Shown: one piece after another, positions 17,278-25,335 of the stretch
Layout of the letters: every line of letters starts with the position of its first letter
Numbering within the stretch: the stretch's first letter is position 1
Source: Chryseobacterium sp. RU37D
Lineage (GTDB): Bacteria > Bacteroidota > Bacteroidia > Flavobacteriales > Weeksellaceae
Direction: 5' to 3'
Length of the DNA stretch: 64,000 nt
Assembly: GCF_900156075.1 (NCBI RefSeq)
Contig: NZ_FTMM01000019.1
Location: 1 to 64,000, forward strand
Translations under genes and position numbers: made by a program
Notes under the pieces: model-generated
Seen by the model: the letters and a program-made list of their open reading frames with translations, nothing else
Database searches by the model: none
What the model was told of the DNA's origin: nothing

Positions 17278-17403
17278 CAAATTTACATTAAATTCCAAGT
17301 TAATGTAACAATGTATTAATTTAACATTATAAGAATTCGGAAATGAAGCGATAATTGATGCATGGCTAAATTGATACATTGTTACATTAATTTATTAATT
17401 TTG
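17278..17403. promoter_or_regulatory. Divergent promoter region of the LTA-synthase-like gene and pssA, with a 23-bp inverted repeat
   Basis: Two 23-bp arms at 17300-17322 and 17368-17390, centred on TAATGTAACAATGTAT / ATACATTGTTACATTA, are reverse complements with one mismatch and flank a 45-nt spacer. Each arm precedes a -7 element: TAAATTTG at 17278-17285 on the minus strand, 4 nt from its ATG, and TAATTTTG at 17396-17403 on the plus strand, 5 nt from its ATG. The layout suits a shared regulator binding both arms, or the arms could contribute the -33 contacts. Confidence 0.7.
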
Positions 17404-17408
17404 TGGCT

Positions 17409-18122
17409 ATGAATTTTATTAAAAATAATCTTGCCAACGCCATTACATTAGGAAACCTTTTTTCCGGCTGTGTGGGCGCGATTCATTTGGTTTTGGGCGA
17501 TTATCAGACGACTGCTGTCTGCATTATTCTTTCGTTGGTCTTAGATTTTTTCGACGGTTTTGTAGCAAGGGCTTTGAAGGCGAATTCTAATTTGGGAGTT
17601 CAGCTGGATTCTTTGGCGGATATGGTTAGTTTTGGAGTGATTCCGGGATTGACGATGTATGCTGCTTTGGAGCCTTTCGGAAGGATTTTCATGGGAATGG
17701 AATTACCTTTCGAAATTAAATATTTAGGATTATTTATTACTCTTTTTTCATGCCTAAGGCTTGCTATTTTCAATTTGGATGAAGATCAGAAATACTATTT
17801 TAAAGGCTTAAATACACCTTCCAATACGATCTTAATTTTTGGATTATATTACGCTTATAAAGAAGCCGGAAACTTTATATTTTTGTTTGAAAACCAACTG
17901 TTTTTAATCTTGCTTACTGCAATCTTCTCATGGTTACTGATCAGTCCAATAAAGATGATTGCCATGAAATTCAAATCCATGAAATTACAGGACAATTATC
18001 CTAAGCTTGCTTTGCTGATCGGTGCTGTTATCATTTTGATTATTTTTAAAACTGTCGGAATCCCGATGGTGATTATTTATTATATTTTAATATCAATTAT
18101 TTTTCAGAAACAACTTACATAA
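17409..18122 (+). CDS. pssA: CDP-diacylglycerol--serine O-phosphatidyltransferase
   Basis: Makes phosphatidylserine, the precursor of phosphatidylethanolamine, at the membrane. The CDP-alcohol phosphotransferase signature D-G-x2-A-R-x8-G-x3-D-x3-D is exact within DGFVARALKANSNLGVQL and DSLAD. About six to eight hydrophobic helices fill the rest of the 237 aa. A GTG at 17403 is in frame, but its G is the last base of the -7 element TAATTTTG, so the ATG at 17409 is the better start and gives a nearly leaderless mRNA. Other CDP-alcohol transferases are possible, but N-terminal NAITLGNLFSGCVGA is PssA-like. Confidence 0.92.
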   Translation: MNFIKNNLANAITLGNLFSGCVGAIHLVLGDYQTTAVCIILSLVLDFFDGFVARALKANSNLGVQLDSLADMVSFGVIPGLTMYAALEPFGRIFMGMELPFEIKYLGLFITLFSCLRLAIFNLDEDQKYYFKGLNTPSNTILIFGLYYAYKEAGNFIFLFENQLFLILLTAIFSWLLISPIKMIAMKFKSMKLQDNYPKLALLIGAVIILIIFKTVGIPMVIIYYILISIIFQKQLT

Positions 18123-18205
18123 GTTATAAGTTTTGAGTTATTAGTGATAAGTTAATTAATTGCTTTCCTGTAACTCATAATTCATAACTTTTAACTCATA
18201 ACTTA
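18120..18205. repeat. Imperfect inverted repeat of TAAGTTAT/ATAACTTA words
   Basis: Arms of 35 bp at 18120-18154 and 18171-18205 consist of degenerate repeats of a (T)AAGTTAT/GAGTTA word on one side and its complement on the other. It fills the whole space between the pssA stop and the exonuclease start. It may act as a terminator-like stem. Confidence 0.75.
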
Positions 18206-18210
18206 CAGAA

Positions 18211-18975
18211 ATGAATTTAAAACTACATAAACCGCTTTGCATTTTTGATCTTGAAACTACAGGAACAAATATCGGAAAAGACAGAATCGTGGAAATCTGC
18301 ATTTTAAAAGTAAATCCGGATTCGTCGAGAGAAAGTAAAACATGGCGCGTAAATCCTGAAATGCCGATTCCTAAAGAATGCAGCGAAATCCACGGAATAT
18401 ATGATGAAGATGTAAAAGATGCGCCAACATTCAGAGAAATTGCTCCGAAAATTATGGAGATGCTTTCGGGAAGCGACCTTGGAGGTTTTAATTCCAATCG
18501 ATTTGATGTTCCTCTATTGGCTGAAGAGCTATTGAGAGTGGGCATTGATTTTGATTTAAGCAAATTCAAAATGGTGGATGCTCAAACGATCTATCACAAA
18601 AAGGAGCCGAGAAATCTAAGCGCAGCATACCAGTTTTACTGCGGAAAAACACTGGAAAATGCCCATTCTGCGGAGGCTGATGTGATGGCAACTTTTGAAG
18701 TGCTTGACGCACAAGTCGGAAAATACGATGATATTCCAAATGAAATAGGTCCGCTAAGTGAGTTTACATTCCATAATAAGCATGCAGATCTGGCAGGGTT
18801 TATCGGATATAATGAAAAATTGGAGGAGGTTTTCAACTTCGGAAAATACAAAGGCCAGTGTGTAAAGGTGATTTTCCAGAAAGATTTAGGGTATTTCGGA
18901 TGGCTTCAGAATGCGGAATTCCCTCTTTATACGAAGAAAGTCTTTACAAAAATTCAACTGTCTTCAAGATTTTAA
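18211..18975 (+). CDS. 3'-5' exonuclease of the DnaQ (DEDDh) type with C-terminal DUF3820-like domain
   Basis: A 254-aa predicted exonuclease. The catalytic set is visible: DLETTG (Exo I, Asp and Glu), FNSNRFDVPLLAEE (Exo II, Asp) and HSAEADVMAT (Exo III, His and Asp). After residue ~205 a second short domain follows with FNFGKYKGQCVKVIF and GYFGWLQNAEFP, which I recognise as DUF3820-like (a small domain seen after exonucleases). It could be the proofreading subunit of DNA polymerase III or a repair or RNA exonuclease. It starts just after an inverted repeat and is followed 4 nt later by the DUF2007 gene. Confidence 0.9.
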   Translation: MNLKLHKPLCIFDLETTGTNIGKDRIVEICILKVNPDSSRESKTWRVNPEMPIPKECSEIHGIYDEDVKDAPTFREIAPKIMEMLSGSDLGGFNSNRFDVPLLAEELLRVGIDFDLSKFKMVDAQTIYHKKEPRNLSAAYQFYCGKTLENAHSAEADVMATFEVLDAQVGKYDDIPNEIGPLSEFTFHNKHADLAGFIGYNEKLEEVFNFGKYKGQCVKVIFQKDLGYFGWLQNAEFPLYTKKVFTKIQLSSRF

Positions 18976-18979
18976 AAAA

Positions 18980-19384
18980 ATGAGCGAATTAATCAAGTTT
19001 AAATTTTACGAAACCGCACTTCAGGCCAACAGGGATAAACAAATCCTCGCCGAAAACGGAATCAACAGCTTTATTGCAAATGAACAGCTGATACAGTCAG
19101 ACTGGCTGCTTTCTCAGGCTGTGGGCGGAATTCAGCTTCAGGTTTTTGAGGAAGATATTGAAAAAGCAAATCAGGTTTTGCAGGATTATAAGGAAAATGA
19201 AGAATTTTCCCTGGAAGTAGAGCACACCATTGAAGATCCGGAGTTTGATTTTGTATGCCCAAAATGTGGTTCGAATCATATTTACAGAGACGACAGTGCG
19301 ACAAGCTTTTTCGGGGTTTCTATTTTGAAAAGCCATAAGTTTGTCTGTTATTATTGCGGGAATGAGTTTACACATAAAGATTAA
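18980..19384 (+). CDS. DUF2007 domain protein with C-terminal zinc ribbon
   Basis: A 134-aa protein. The N-terminal half is a DUF2007 (putative signal-transducing) domain: FKFYETALQANRDKQILAENGI, then GGIQLQVFEEDIEKANQVL. The C-terminal half is a zinc ribbon with CPKCG and CYYCG pairs about 30 residues apart. The ATG at 18980 lies 4 nt after the exonuclease stop, so they are co-transcribed; the frame open from 18911 only overlaps that gene. Function is unknown. Confidence 0.85.
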   Translation: MSELIKFKFYETALQANRDKQILAENGINSFIANEQLIQSDWLLSQAVGGIQLQVFEEDIEKANQVLQDYKENEEFSLEVEHTIEDPEFDFVCPKCGSNHIYRDDSATSFFGVSILKSHKFVCYYCGNEFTHKD

Positions 19385-19507
19385 GCACAATCTTGTCATT
19401 CTGAACATAGACTGAAGGTCTGCGAACATAGTTCAGGAATGGAGTGAAGAATGTATTTTAAACGCAAAGATTGCAAAGTTTTTGTGGATATTTTTCGTTC
19501 GCAAGGG

Positions 19508-19806
19508 CTGAACTACGTTCGTAAACTTTCAGTTTATACTCAGCAAATGAGCGGTATGTTTGCCATTCTTAAAGAATCTTTTACATTGCTTTATTCCTTT
19601 GAAACTCACTTCTAATACTTGCTTGGATCCTTTCAGGATGATAAACAATGTGTGTAAAATTCCCCTCCTCTGGAGGGGTGGCTAAAATTCGAAAGAATTT
19701 TTGCCGGGGTGGTTTTCAGCAGTATGAATTTCCTAGCCCCGATTGAAACGACATCCTTTTTGGTTGCGGGCGGAGTATAAACTGAAAGTTTACGAACGTA
19801 GTTCAG
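19508..19806. repeat. Perfect 34-bp inverted repeat flanking 231 bp
   Basis: The arm at 19508-19541 (starting CTGAACTACGTTCGTAAAC) is the exact reverse complement of 19773-19806. The right arm forms the loop of the family B hairpin, so one copy has apparently been inserted or transferred in inverted orientation. Confidence 0.9.
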
Positions 19807-19858
19807 TAGCCCGTAACCAAAAAGATACAGTGGAAAGCAGGAAATAGCTTCTAAAAAA
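19734..19858 (+). repeat. Hairpin repeat, family B, copy 1
   Basis: Begins TAGCCCCGATTGAAACG. A stem of CTTTTTGGTTGCGGGC pairs with GCCCGTAACCAAAAAG (one G-T pair), then GATACAGTGGAAAGCAGG and GAAATAGCTTCTAAAAA. Copy 2 is at 39416-39499 with a different but still paired stem. It ends 30 nt before the FAH-family gene. Confidence 0.85.
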
Positions 19859-19888
19859 TGTACAAATAAGTAATTAGTAATAAATATT

Positions 19889-20494
19889 ATGAAAATAATC
19901 TGCATAGGAAGAAATTACAGCGAGCACGCAAAAGAATTGGGAAATGAAGTTCCTGAGAAACCGGTGATCTTTATGAAGCCGGATACTGCGGTTCTGAAAG
20001 GAAATGATTTTTATATTCCTGAGTTTTCGAACAACATTCATTATGAATTAGAAGTTGTGGTGAAAGTTTCGAAAGGTGGAAAATACATCCAGAAAGAAAC
20101 TGCGCACAAACACTATGAAGAAATTAGCTTAGGAATAGATTTTACGGCGAGAGATCTTCAAAGCGAGCTGAAATCCAAAGGTCTTCCGTGGGAATTGGCA
20201 AAAGGTTTTGATGGTTCTGCTGTGGTAGGAAATTTCTTTAAAAAAGAAAACTATACCATGAAATCTTTGAATTTTTCATTGCTGAAAAATAAAGAAAAAG
20301 TGCAGGATGGAAATACAAAAGATATGATATTTACTATCGATGATATTATTGCTTTTGTATCTCAATATTTTACATTGAGGGTAGGCGACTTGATTTTTAC
20401 AGGAACTCCGAAAGGTGTCGGGAAGGTAGAAGAGAATGATATTCTTGAAGCTTATCTTGAAAGTGAAAAAATTATAGACATCCGAATATTATAA
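19889..20494 (+). CDS. Fumarylacetoacetate hydrolase (FAH) family protein
   Basis: A 201-aa single FAH domain of the short kind, related to acylpyruvase and oxaloacetate tautomerase enzymes. MKIICIGRNYSEHAKELGNE opens the domain. Metal ligands are expected in HYELEVVVKV (two Glu) and GIDFTARDLQ (Asp). DLIFTGTPKGVG near the C-terminus is the family signature. Substrate is a beta-keto acid of unknown identity. Repeat B lies directly upstream and may carry its leader. Confidence 0.9.
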   Translation: MKIICIGRNYSEHAKELGNEVPEKPVIFMKPDTAVLKGNDFYIPEFSNNIHYELEVVVKVSKGGKYIQKETAHKHYEEISLGIDFTARDLQSELKSKGLPWELAKGFDGSAVVGNFFKKENYTMKSLNFSLLKNKEKVQDGNTKDMIFTIDDIIAFVSQYFTLRVGDLIFTGTPKGVGKVEENDILEAYLESEKIIDIRIL

Positions 20495-20553
20495 GTAATT
20501 TAACACAACTTTTGGCATAATTTTCCTATCTTTAGTAAACAAAACCAGAGGTT

Positions 20554-20991
20554 ATGATTAATATTGTATTACCCGTAGATTTTGGGGACAAAACAGAACA
20601 TCTTGTAGATGGCGCAGTAAAATTCGCAAAACAAGTCAATGGTAAAATTTTCCTGATCCATGTGGCGCCTTCAGATATTGGCTTTGCCATTGGCGATATG
20701 GGATTTCAATATTTTCCGGAAGTCGAAGAAAATGAGATCAGGGAAGAGCTCATCCAGCTTAACACACTTGAACAAAGAATTTTGGCTCATGATGTAGAAT
20801 GCGAACACCTTTTGAAACAAGGCATCGCAAAAGATATTATTCTTGAATATGCCAAAGCTAAAAATGCAGATTTCATCGTAATGGGCTCTCACGGAAGAAG
20901 CGGAATCTATGATGTCTTTGTAGGAAGCCTTACCAAAGGTATCACGAAGGATTCGAGTGTTCCGGTACTGGTACTTCCCATTCATGATTGA
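20554..20991 (+). CDS. Universal stress protein (UspA family)
   Basis: A 145-aa single Usp domain. It starts NIVLPVDFGDKTEHLVDGAVKFA and ends with the ATP-binding pattern G-x2-G-x9-G-[ST], visible in GSHGRSGIYDVFVGSLTKGI, followed by SSVPVLVLP. Role is stress adaptation through an unknown mechanism. A strong bidirectional terminator follows at 21020-21054. Confidence 0.92.
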   Translation: MINIVLPVDFGDKTEHLVDGAVKFAKQVNGKIFLIHVAPSDIGFAIGDMGFQYFPEVEENEIREELIQLNTLEQRILAHDVECEHLLKQGIAKDIILEYAKAKNADFIVMGSHGRSGIYDVFVGSLTKGITKDSSVPVLVLPIHD

Positions 20992-21019
20992 AAAAATTAA
21001 AATTTAATCGTTAATAATA

Positions 21020-21054
21020 AAAAAGCCGACCAAATAAATTTGATCGGCTTTTTA
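21020..21054. terminator. Bidirectional terminator
   Basis: AAAAAGCCGA pairs with TCGGCTTTTT. It lies between the convergent usp and small membrane protein genes. Confidence 0.9.
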
Positions 21055-21070
21055 CTATATAACCAATTAA

Positions 21071-21304
21071 TTAACCTTCTTTTTTATAGATATTCGGATC
21101 ATAGTAAGGATGCTTACCTTCGGTTGGAGAATAGTAGTCTTTATCTTTGTCCCCACCTAACGTAACAACCAAAACGTAACACCAGTAAGTAAACAATGCA
21201 CAGCAAACGATAAACAGAATCCAGTTCAAAACATTACCGAAAGCATCAAAGAAACCGAAAGACCATTTGAAAACTTTGCTTAAGAATAGAAAGAAAGACG
21301 TCAT
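21071..21304 (-). CDS. Small membrane protein, DUF6341-like
   Basis: A 77-aa protein with one strong hydrophobic segment (residues ~25-50, NVLNWILFIVCCALFTYWCY) preceded by an amphipathic stretch and followed by a charged tail (KDKDYYSPTEG). From memory it resembles the DUF6341 family found beside DUF6427 genes in Flavobacteriia, and a DUF6427-like gene lies divergently next door here. Function unknown. Confidence 0.7.
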   Translation of the reverse strand: MTSFFLFLSKVFKWSFGFFDAFGNVLNWILFIVCCALFTYWCYVLVVTLGGDKDKDYYSPTEGKHPYYDPNIYKKEG

Positions 21305-21322
21305 TATTTTCCTTTTTTAAAT

Positions 21323-21330
21323 TAACTTTG
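21323..21330 (+). promoter_or_regulatory. -7 element for the DUF6427-like gene
   Basis: TAACTTTG matches TAnnTTTG exactly and lies 16 nt before the ATG at 21347. Confidence 0.5.
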
Positions 21331-21346
21331 TACAAATTTATAAAAA

Positions 21347-22252
21347 ATGTTTAAATTACTTTCAAAAGAAAGCAATATTTTTTCAATTCCTGTTTATATT
21401 GGTTTTCTTCTTTTAATAGTAATATTATTTAACATACTGATTTTCAATACATATGAAGCGATTATTGCCGGAATTACCTTTCTGGGGATTGCTTTGGGAT
21501 ATTTTTGTTTTCACAGCATTGCTCTGAATTATCATACCCATCTTCCTTTATTTCTGTATACTTTTTTTGTTTTTGGGCTTTATCCCGGAAACCTGGATAT
21601 CGGGATAGCCGTTTCCCTGCTTACCAATTCTTTCCTTTTACTTCTTCTTACAAGCACCAATGAAGATATCAGGAAAAAATCTTATGTACTGGTAGGCTCC
21701 ATCATCGCTTTAAATTTTATATTTCTTCCCACTACATGGCCAATGGCACTTTTCGTAGTTATTCATGTAATTGCCACCTCGGAAAGAGTAGGCCTAAATA
21801 TTTTCAGATTTTTACTGGGAATTATATTAATAGGATTCGGGTATTTTTCAGTTATGTTTTTTTTGAATTTTACCGCTTGGAATATGGATTATTTACCCTT
21901 CGGAAAGATGAAACTGGTAAAAAATTACACAGGATTACTTCCTTTACTACCGATTGCTTTAATGCTAATCTATGCCATTTATGATCATTTCAGGAATTAC
22001 AATAAAAAGAGTCCTATAAGCCGCTATAAATACACATTTATATTGGTTTTCTCTGTAGCGCAGCTTGTCAGCATTATTCTTTACATGAATAAAAGCTATG
22101 AATATTTATTACTTCTTGCCTTTCCTTCGACCATCATTATTAGCAGGATGCTGAGGTTTTTGCCGAAATACTGGATGCAGGAAGTAAGCGTATGGTTAAT
22201 TATTTTTAGTTTAATTGGCTTTAAAGCCTCTACTTATTTTGATTTATTTTAA
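21347..22252 (+). CDS. Polytopic membrane protein, DUF6427-like
   Basis: A 301-aa protein with about nine to ten hydrophobic segments and few charged residues, beginning MFKLLSKESNIFSIPVYIGF. The family DUF6427 (Flavobacteriia inner-membrane proteins of unknown function) is my best match from memory and context. It is followed 6 nt later by the DUF3109 gene, so both probably share one mRNA. It may be linked to the lipid II or O-antigen polymerase type of fold, but no motif proves this. Confidence 0.7.
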   Translation: MFKLLSKESNIFSIPVYIGFLLLIVILFNILIFNTYEAIIAGITFLGIALGYFCFHSIALNYHTHLPLFLYTFFVFGLYPGNLDIGIAVSLLTNSFLLLLLTSTNEDIRKKSYVLVGSIIALNFIFLPTTWPMALFVVIHVIATSERVGLNIFRFLLGIILIGFGYFSVMFFLNFTAWNMDYLPFGKMKLVKNYTGLLPLLPIALMLIYAIYDHFRNYNKKSPISRYKYTFILVFSVAQLVSIILYMNKSYEYLLLLAFPSTIIISRMLRFLPKYWMQEVSVWLIIFSLIGFKASTYFDLF

Positions 22253-22258
22253 AAGATT

Positions 22259-22843
22259 ATGATTCAGATTGATGATAAATTGATCTCTGAAGATATTTTT
22301 TCTGAAGAGTTTGTTTGCAACCTTACGAAATGTAAAGGGGCATGTTGTGTAGAAGGAGATGTAGGTGCTCCGTTGGATAAAGATGAGCTGATGATTTTAG
22401 ATACTATTTTTGATAAAATCAAACCCTATCTTACCCCAGAAGGCATTAAAGCTCTGGAGGAGCAGGGAACATGGACAACGGATCCGATGGACGGAATGTA
22501 TGTGACCCCAATGGTGCAAGACCGTGAATGTGCCTATGTAACTTTCGATGAAAAAGGAATCACAAAATGTGGCATTGAAAAAGCCTATGAAGATGGTGCT
22601 GTTGACTGGCAAAAGCCAATATCCTGCCACCTCTACCCGATTCGTGTAACGGAATATTCAACTTTTAAAGCACTGAATTACCACGAATGGAATGTCTGCA
22701 GCGATGCCTGCGCTTTGGGAAAGGAACTTCAGGTCCCAGTTTATAAATTCTTAAAAACTCCACTGATCAGAAAATATGGTGAAGAGTTTTATGATATTCT
22801 GAGCGATGTGGCTGAGGAATGGAAGAAGGAATATGGCTCGTAG
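22259..22843 (+). CDS. DUF3109 family protein (cysteine-rich, YkgJ-like)
   Basis: A 194-aa protein. The signature CNLTKCKGACCVEGDVGAPL near residue 20 gives a C-x4-C-x3-CC cluster. Further cysteines are at RECAY, KCGIEKA, SCHLYPIRV and WNVCSDAC. This arrangement suggests a bound metal or iron-sulfur cluster, as proposed for YkgJ-like proteins. Function is unknown. It is the second gene of a two-gene unit that ends at a strong terminator. Confidence 0.9.
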   Translation: MIQIDDKLISEDIFSEEFVCNLTKCKGACCVEGDVGAPLDKDELMILDTIFDKIKPYLTPEGIKALEEQGTWTTDPMDGMYVTPMVQDRECAYVTFDEKGITKCGIEKAYEDGAVDWQKPISCHLYPIRVTEYSTFKALNYHEWNVCSDACALGKELQVPVYKFLKTPLIRKYGEEFYDILSDVAEEWKKEYGS

Positions 22844-22918
22844 CTTTTGAATTGGATGGCTGAAAACTGGAAGAGAGTAAATTATTTATTTAAAACTTGA
22901 TATTTATTTATCATATAA

Positions 22919-22966
22919 AAAAGAAAAACCACCTTGTAAAATTACGAAGTGGTTTTTCTTTCTTTT
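22919..22966. terminator. Strong bidirectional terminator
   Basis: AAGAAAAACCAC pairs with GTGGTTTTTCTT around a 16-nt loop, followed by TCTTTTTT. Confidence 0.9.
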
Positions 22967-22981
22967 TTATACAGCTTTTAA

Positions 22982-23668
22982 TTATTTAAAATCTACATCA
23001 GTAATCCCCGAATTCATTGTTACTTTTATAGTTTTAATTATAACTTTCTGTCCGTTTCCTTCAGCTTCGATTTCTTGCGGAAATCTGATTCCATCAACAG
23101 TCATATAGCTTTTTACAACTGCACTTCCCTCCGCTCCGGAAGATTTATATAGTAATCCTGTAGTTGTATCAAAATAAAATTTTCCTTTGTCTGAATTCAA
23201 AACATTGTAATCCTTTCCGTCCAGCTTTTCAACAGTTACAGCAGAATAGTTTGCAGGATCGTAGGCTAAAGCATCAATTACTTTACTTTTCTTTAGCTCT
23301 GTAAGCTTATCTGCCGGAATATCCATTTTTTGACCGCCCTGCTCAAAGTATCCCTTCTCACCATCAAAAAATTGAACCATTTTCTGTCCCATTACAGATT
23401 GTTCAGATTTGAATTTGTTACCCATTTTCTTTGTTGTCATACTAATTTCCATCCCTTGAACGGTAATTGTATTTTCGATAAGAGTAGTTTTAATACTTTC
23501 TAATTTATCTTTTCCTCCAAGAGCTTTCAAATAATTGTCAATAACTTCTTTAGAAGTAAGCTTCGATTTTACTGCTTCGATTTTTGCTGGGGTGGGAGCG
23601 GTCTGTTGTGCAGCGACTGATGTAGAAAAAAGTACAGCACAAAAAAACGGAACGATTATCTTTTTCAT
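22982..23668 (-). CDS. Exported LolA-like / outer-membrane lipoprotein-sorting-like protein
   Basis: A 228-aa protein with signal peptide MKKIIVPFFCAVLFSTSVAA. The body has the half-barrel strand pattern of the LolA/LppX-like fold (LTSKEVIDNYLKALGGKDKL, then TTLIENTITVQGMEISM, GEKGYFEQGG, NVLNSDKGKFYFD, GIRFPQEIEAEGNGQKV). Such proteins carry lipids or lipoproteins in the periplasm, but the sequence lacks a lipobox and the assignment to true LolA is weak. It is the last gene before the convergent terminator. Confidence 0.7.
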   Translation of the reverse strand: MKKIIVPFFCAVLFSTSVAAQQTAPTPAKIEAVKSKLTSKEVIDNYLKALGGKDKLESIKTTLIENTITVQGMEISMTTKKMGNKFKSEQSVMGQKMVQFFDGEKGYFEQGGQKMDIPADKLTELKKSKVIDALAYDPANYSAVTVEKLDGKDYNVLNSDKGKFYFDTTTGLLYKSSGAEGSAVVKSYMTVDGIRFPQEIEAEGNGQKVIIKTIKVTMNSGITDVDFK

Positions 23669-23730
23669 ATATTAAAGTTTAAAGCGTAAATATATGAATA
23701 TTGAATGATAAATATTATGGTTGTAAAAAT

Positions 23731-23760
23731 AAAAAACCACCGTTTTGGTGGTTTTAATAT
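23731..23760 (-). terminator. Terminator after the trigger factor gene
   Basis: AAAACCACC pairs with GGTGGTTTT around GTTTT, with an A run that gives T's on the minus strand. Confidence 0.9.
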
Positions 23761-23773
23761 TAAAAAATTTAAC

Positions 23774-25108
23774 TTATTTTTTAAGTTCTTCTAAAAACTC
23801 ATCATGAGACATTTTAGTTTCCTTCTTGGTTGCTTTCTCAAGAATTACATCTTTCAACTTCGTCATAGCAACTTCAGAAGAAATTTGTCTTACTTGTTCC
23901 TGATCTTTCAACATTTCAACAGCATATTTCTGAATTTCTTCATCACCTAAGTGGTGGATTCCGTAGATAGCTAGCTGATTTCTTACCAATTGCTCAGCTT
24001 GTCCTAAAACATCAGCATAGTCTAGTTGAATTTCGTTATCAGTCATCAATTTACCTTCGATGATTTGATATTTCAATTGATTTTTCTCTGATTCAAGAAT
24101 TTCTTTAGCCTGATCTTCAGACTGGATATTCTGATTAGAGAAAACTAACCATTTTATAAGAAAATTTTCAGGAAGCTTTACTTCTTCTTTTTCAGAAACC
24201 TGCTCCAATACTTTATTCACAAAGTGAACATCAGCATTTTGCTGGAAGTATTCGTCTAGCTCGGATTTTACTTTTTCTTTTAATTCTTCTTCAGATTTAA
24301 TGTTTCCTTCGCCATAAACTTTATCAAAAAGTTCTTGATTTAGTTCAGCAAGATTCAAAGAATAGAAATCCTTTACTTTTACCTCAACTTCGTTGTGGTG
24401 TAAATGCTCAACTTCTTCTTTAGAAAAACCTAATTCTTTAGCCAATTCTTCGTCACCAACAAGAGTTTCTTTAGTTACTTTTATAGAACCATCCATTTTC
24501 AAACCTTTAACAAGTTTGAAAGCTTCTTTGTTTTCACCTGTAACTGTAACATTCTTTGGATGGTGGTGGTGCTCTCCTTCAGCATCTTCTTCCACAACCT
24601 GAGAAATTTCCAAGACGATATAAGAATCTTTAGTAATTTTATCTTGAGGAACCTGCTCGGCAAAACGCTTCTGCATGTTTTCAATGCTCTTGTTGATTTC
24701 TTTTTCAGAAGCCTCTACTTTGTAGTGAGGAGCTTCGTATTTAGCTAAATCTATAGTGAATGCAGGCTCATATCCTACTTCGAAAGCAACTGATAATTGA
24801 TCAGCATTGTAATCAAATTCATTTACAGGTTGAGGTACAGGCTGACCAACTAATCTTAATTTGTTTTCGTTCACATAATTATTCAAAGCATCAGAAACCT
24901 GTCTGTTGATTTCTTCAAAAGCAATACCTGCTTCATATTGTTTTCTAACCATACTTAAAGGCACTTTCCCTTTTCTGAATCCAGGAACTTGCGCATTTTT
25001 AGCATAATTAATCAATTGTTTCTCAACTTTTTCTTTATAGTCAGATTTTTCCAATGTCACTGTAAGTATTGCACTTACATCATCATGGTTTTTTGCAGTA
25101 ACCTTCAT
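23774..25108 (-). CDS. tig: Trigger factor, ribosome-associated chaperone
   Basis: Binds the ribosome exit and helps nascent chains fold. The N-terminal ribosome-binding signature is seen in QVPGFRKGKVPLSMVRKQYEAG (G-F-R-x-G-K-x-P), after VTLEKSDYKEKVEKQL. The middle segment (residues ~150-245) would be the FKBP-like domain but carries an insertion with EGEHHHHPKN and is divergent, as is common in Bacteroidota. The C-terminal helical arm follows (EELKEKVKSELDEYFQQNADVHFVNKVLEQ). Length 444 aa is complete. Confidence 0.93.
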   Translation of the reverse strand: MKVTAKNHDDVSAILTVTLEKSDYKEKVEKQLINYAKNAQVPGFRKGKVPLSMVRKQYEAGIAFEEINRQVSDALNNYVNENKLRLVGQPVPQPVNEFDYNADQLSVAFEVGYEPAFTIDLAKYEAPHYKVEASEKEINKSIENMQKRFAEQVPQDKITKDSYIVLEISQVVEEDAEGEHHHHPKNVTVTGENKEAFKLVKGLKMDGSIKVTKETLVGDEELAKELGFSKEEVEHLHHNEVEVKVKDFYSLNLAELNQELFDKVYGEGNIKSEEELKEKVKSELDEYFQQNADVHFVNKVLEQVSEKEEVKLPENFLIKWLVFSNQNIQSEDQAKEILESEKNQLKYQIIEGKLMTDNEIQLDYADVLGQAEQLVRNQLAIYGIHHLGDEEIQKYAVEMLKDQEQVRQISSEVAMTKLKDVILEKATKKETKMSHDEFLEELKK

Positions 25109-25263
25109 TATTGATTAAAATTTTAGGATGCAAAAATATGAAAATTTTATGAAAATCTGCCATTAAAAATAAACTTAAAAGCTAAATAATGTTAAAATGA
25201 TATCCGTTATGTATTTTGAATCTTTATATTTCGGAATTAAGTGAAAGGCTTTGTTTAATAGTA

Positions 25264-25335
25264 TAAAGAAATTAAAACCAATCCTTTGTCTTTTTTTGCG
25301 TTTTTTATCATCACATGGGTAAACACGTTTTTGAA
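25264..25335. repeat. 72-bp direct repeat, family C, copy 1
   Basis: Starts TAAAGAAATTAAAACCAATC and continues through CTTTTTTTGCGTTTTTTATC. Copy 2 at 31410-31482 has the same order with about ten differences and one extra base. Both copies are intergenic; copy 2 abuts a fossil IS3 transposase. Confidence 0.85.

Larger units (their letters stand above)
19385..19888. repeat. Composite repeat region of 504 bp without a gene
   Basis: Several dispersed elements are stacked here. 19395-19454 contains a degenerate GTCATTCTGAAC repeat. 19508-19541 and 19773-19806 are a perfect 34-bp inverted repeat 231 bp apart. 19662-19678 is the hairpin CCCCTCC-TCT-GGAGGGG, followed by a second GGGGTGG. 19734-19858 is repeat family B. 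I see no protein-coding gene or RNA gene. Confidence 0.8.

Noticed and set aside
19385..19888. CRISPR array in the repeat-rich spacer
   Set aside because: Repeats are inverted and of different kinds, not evenly spaced direct repeats with unique spacers; no cas genes are seen in the window.
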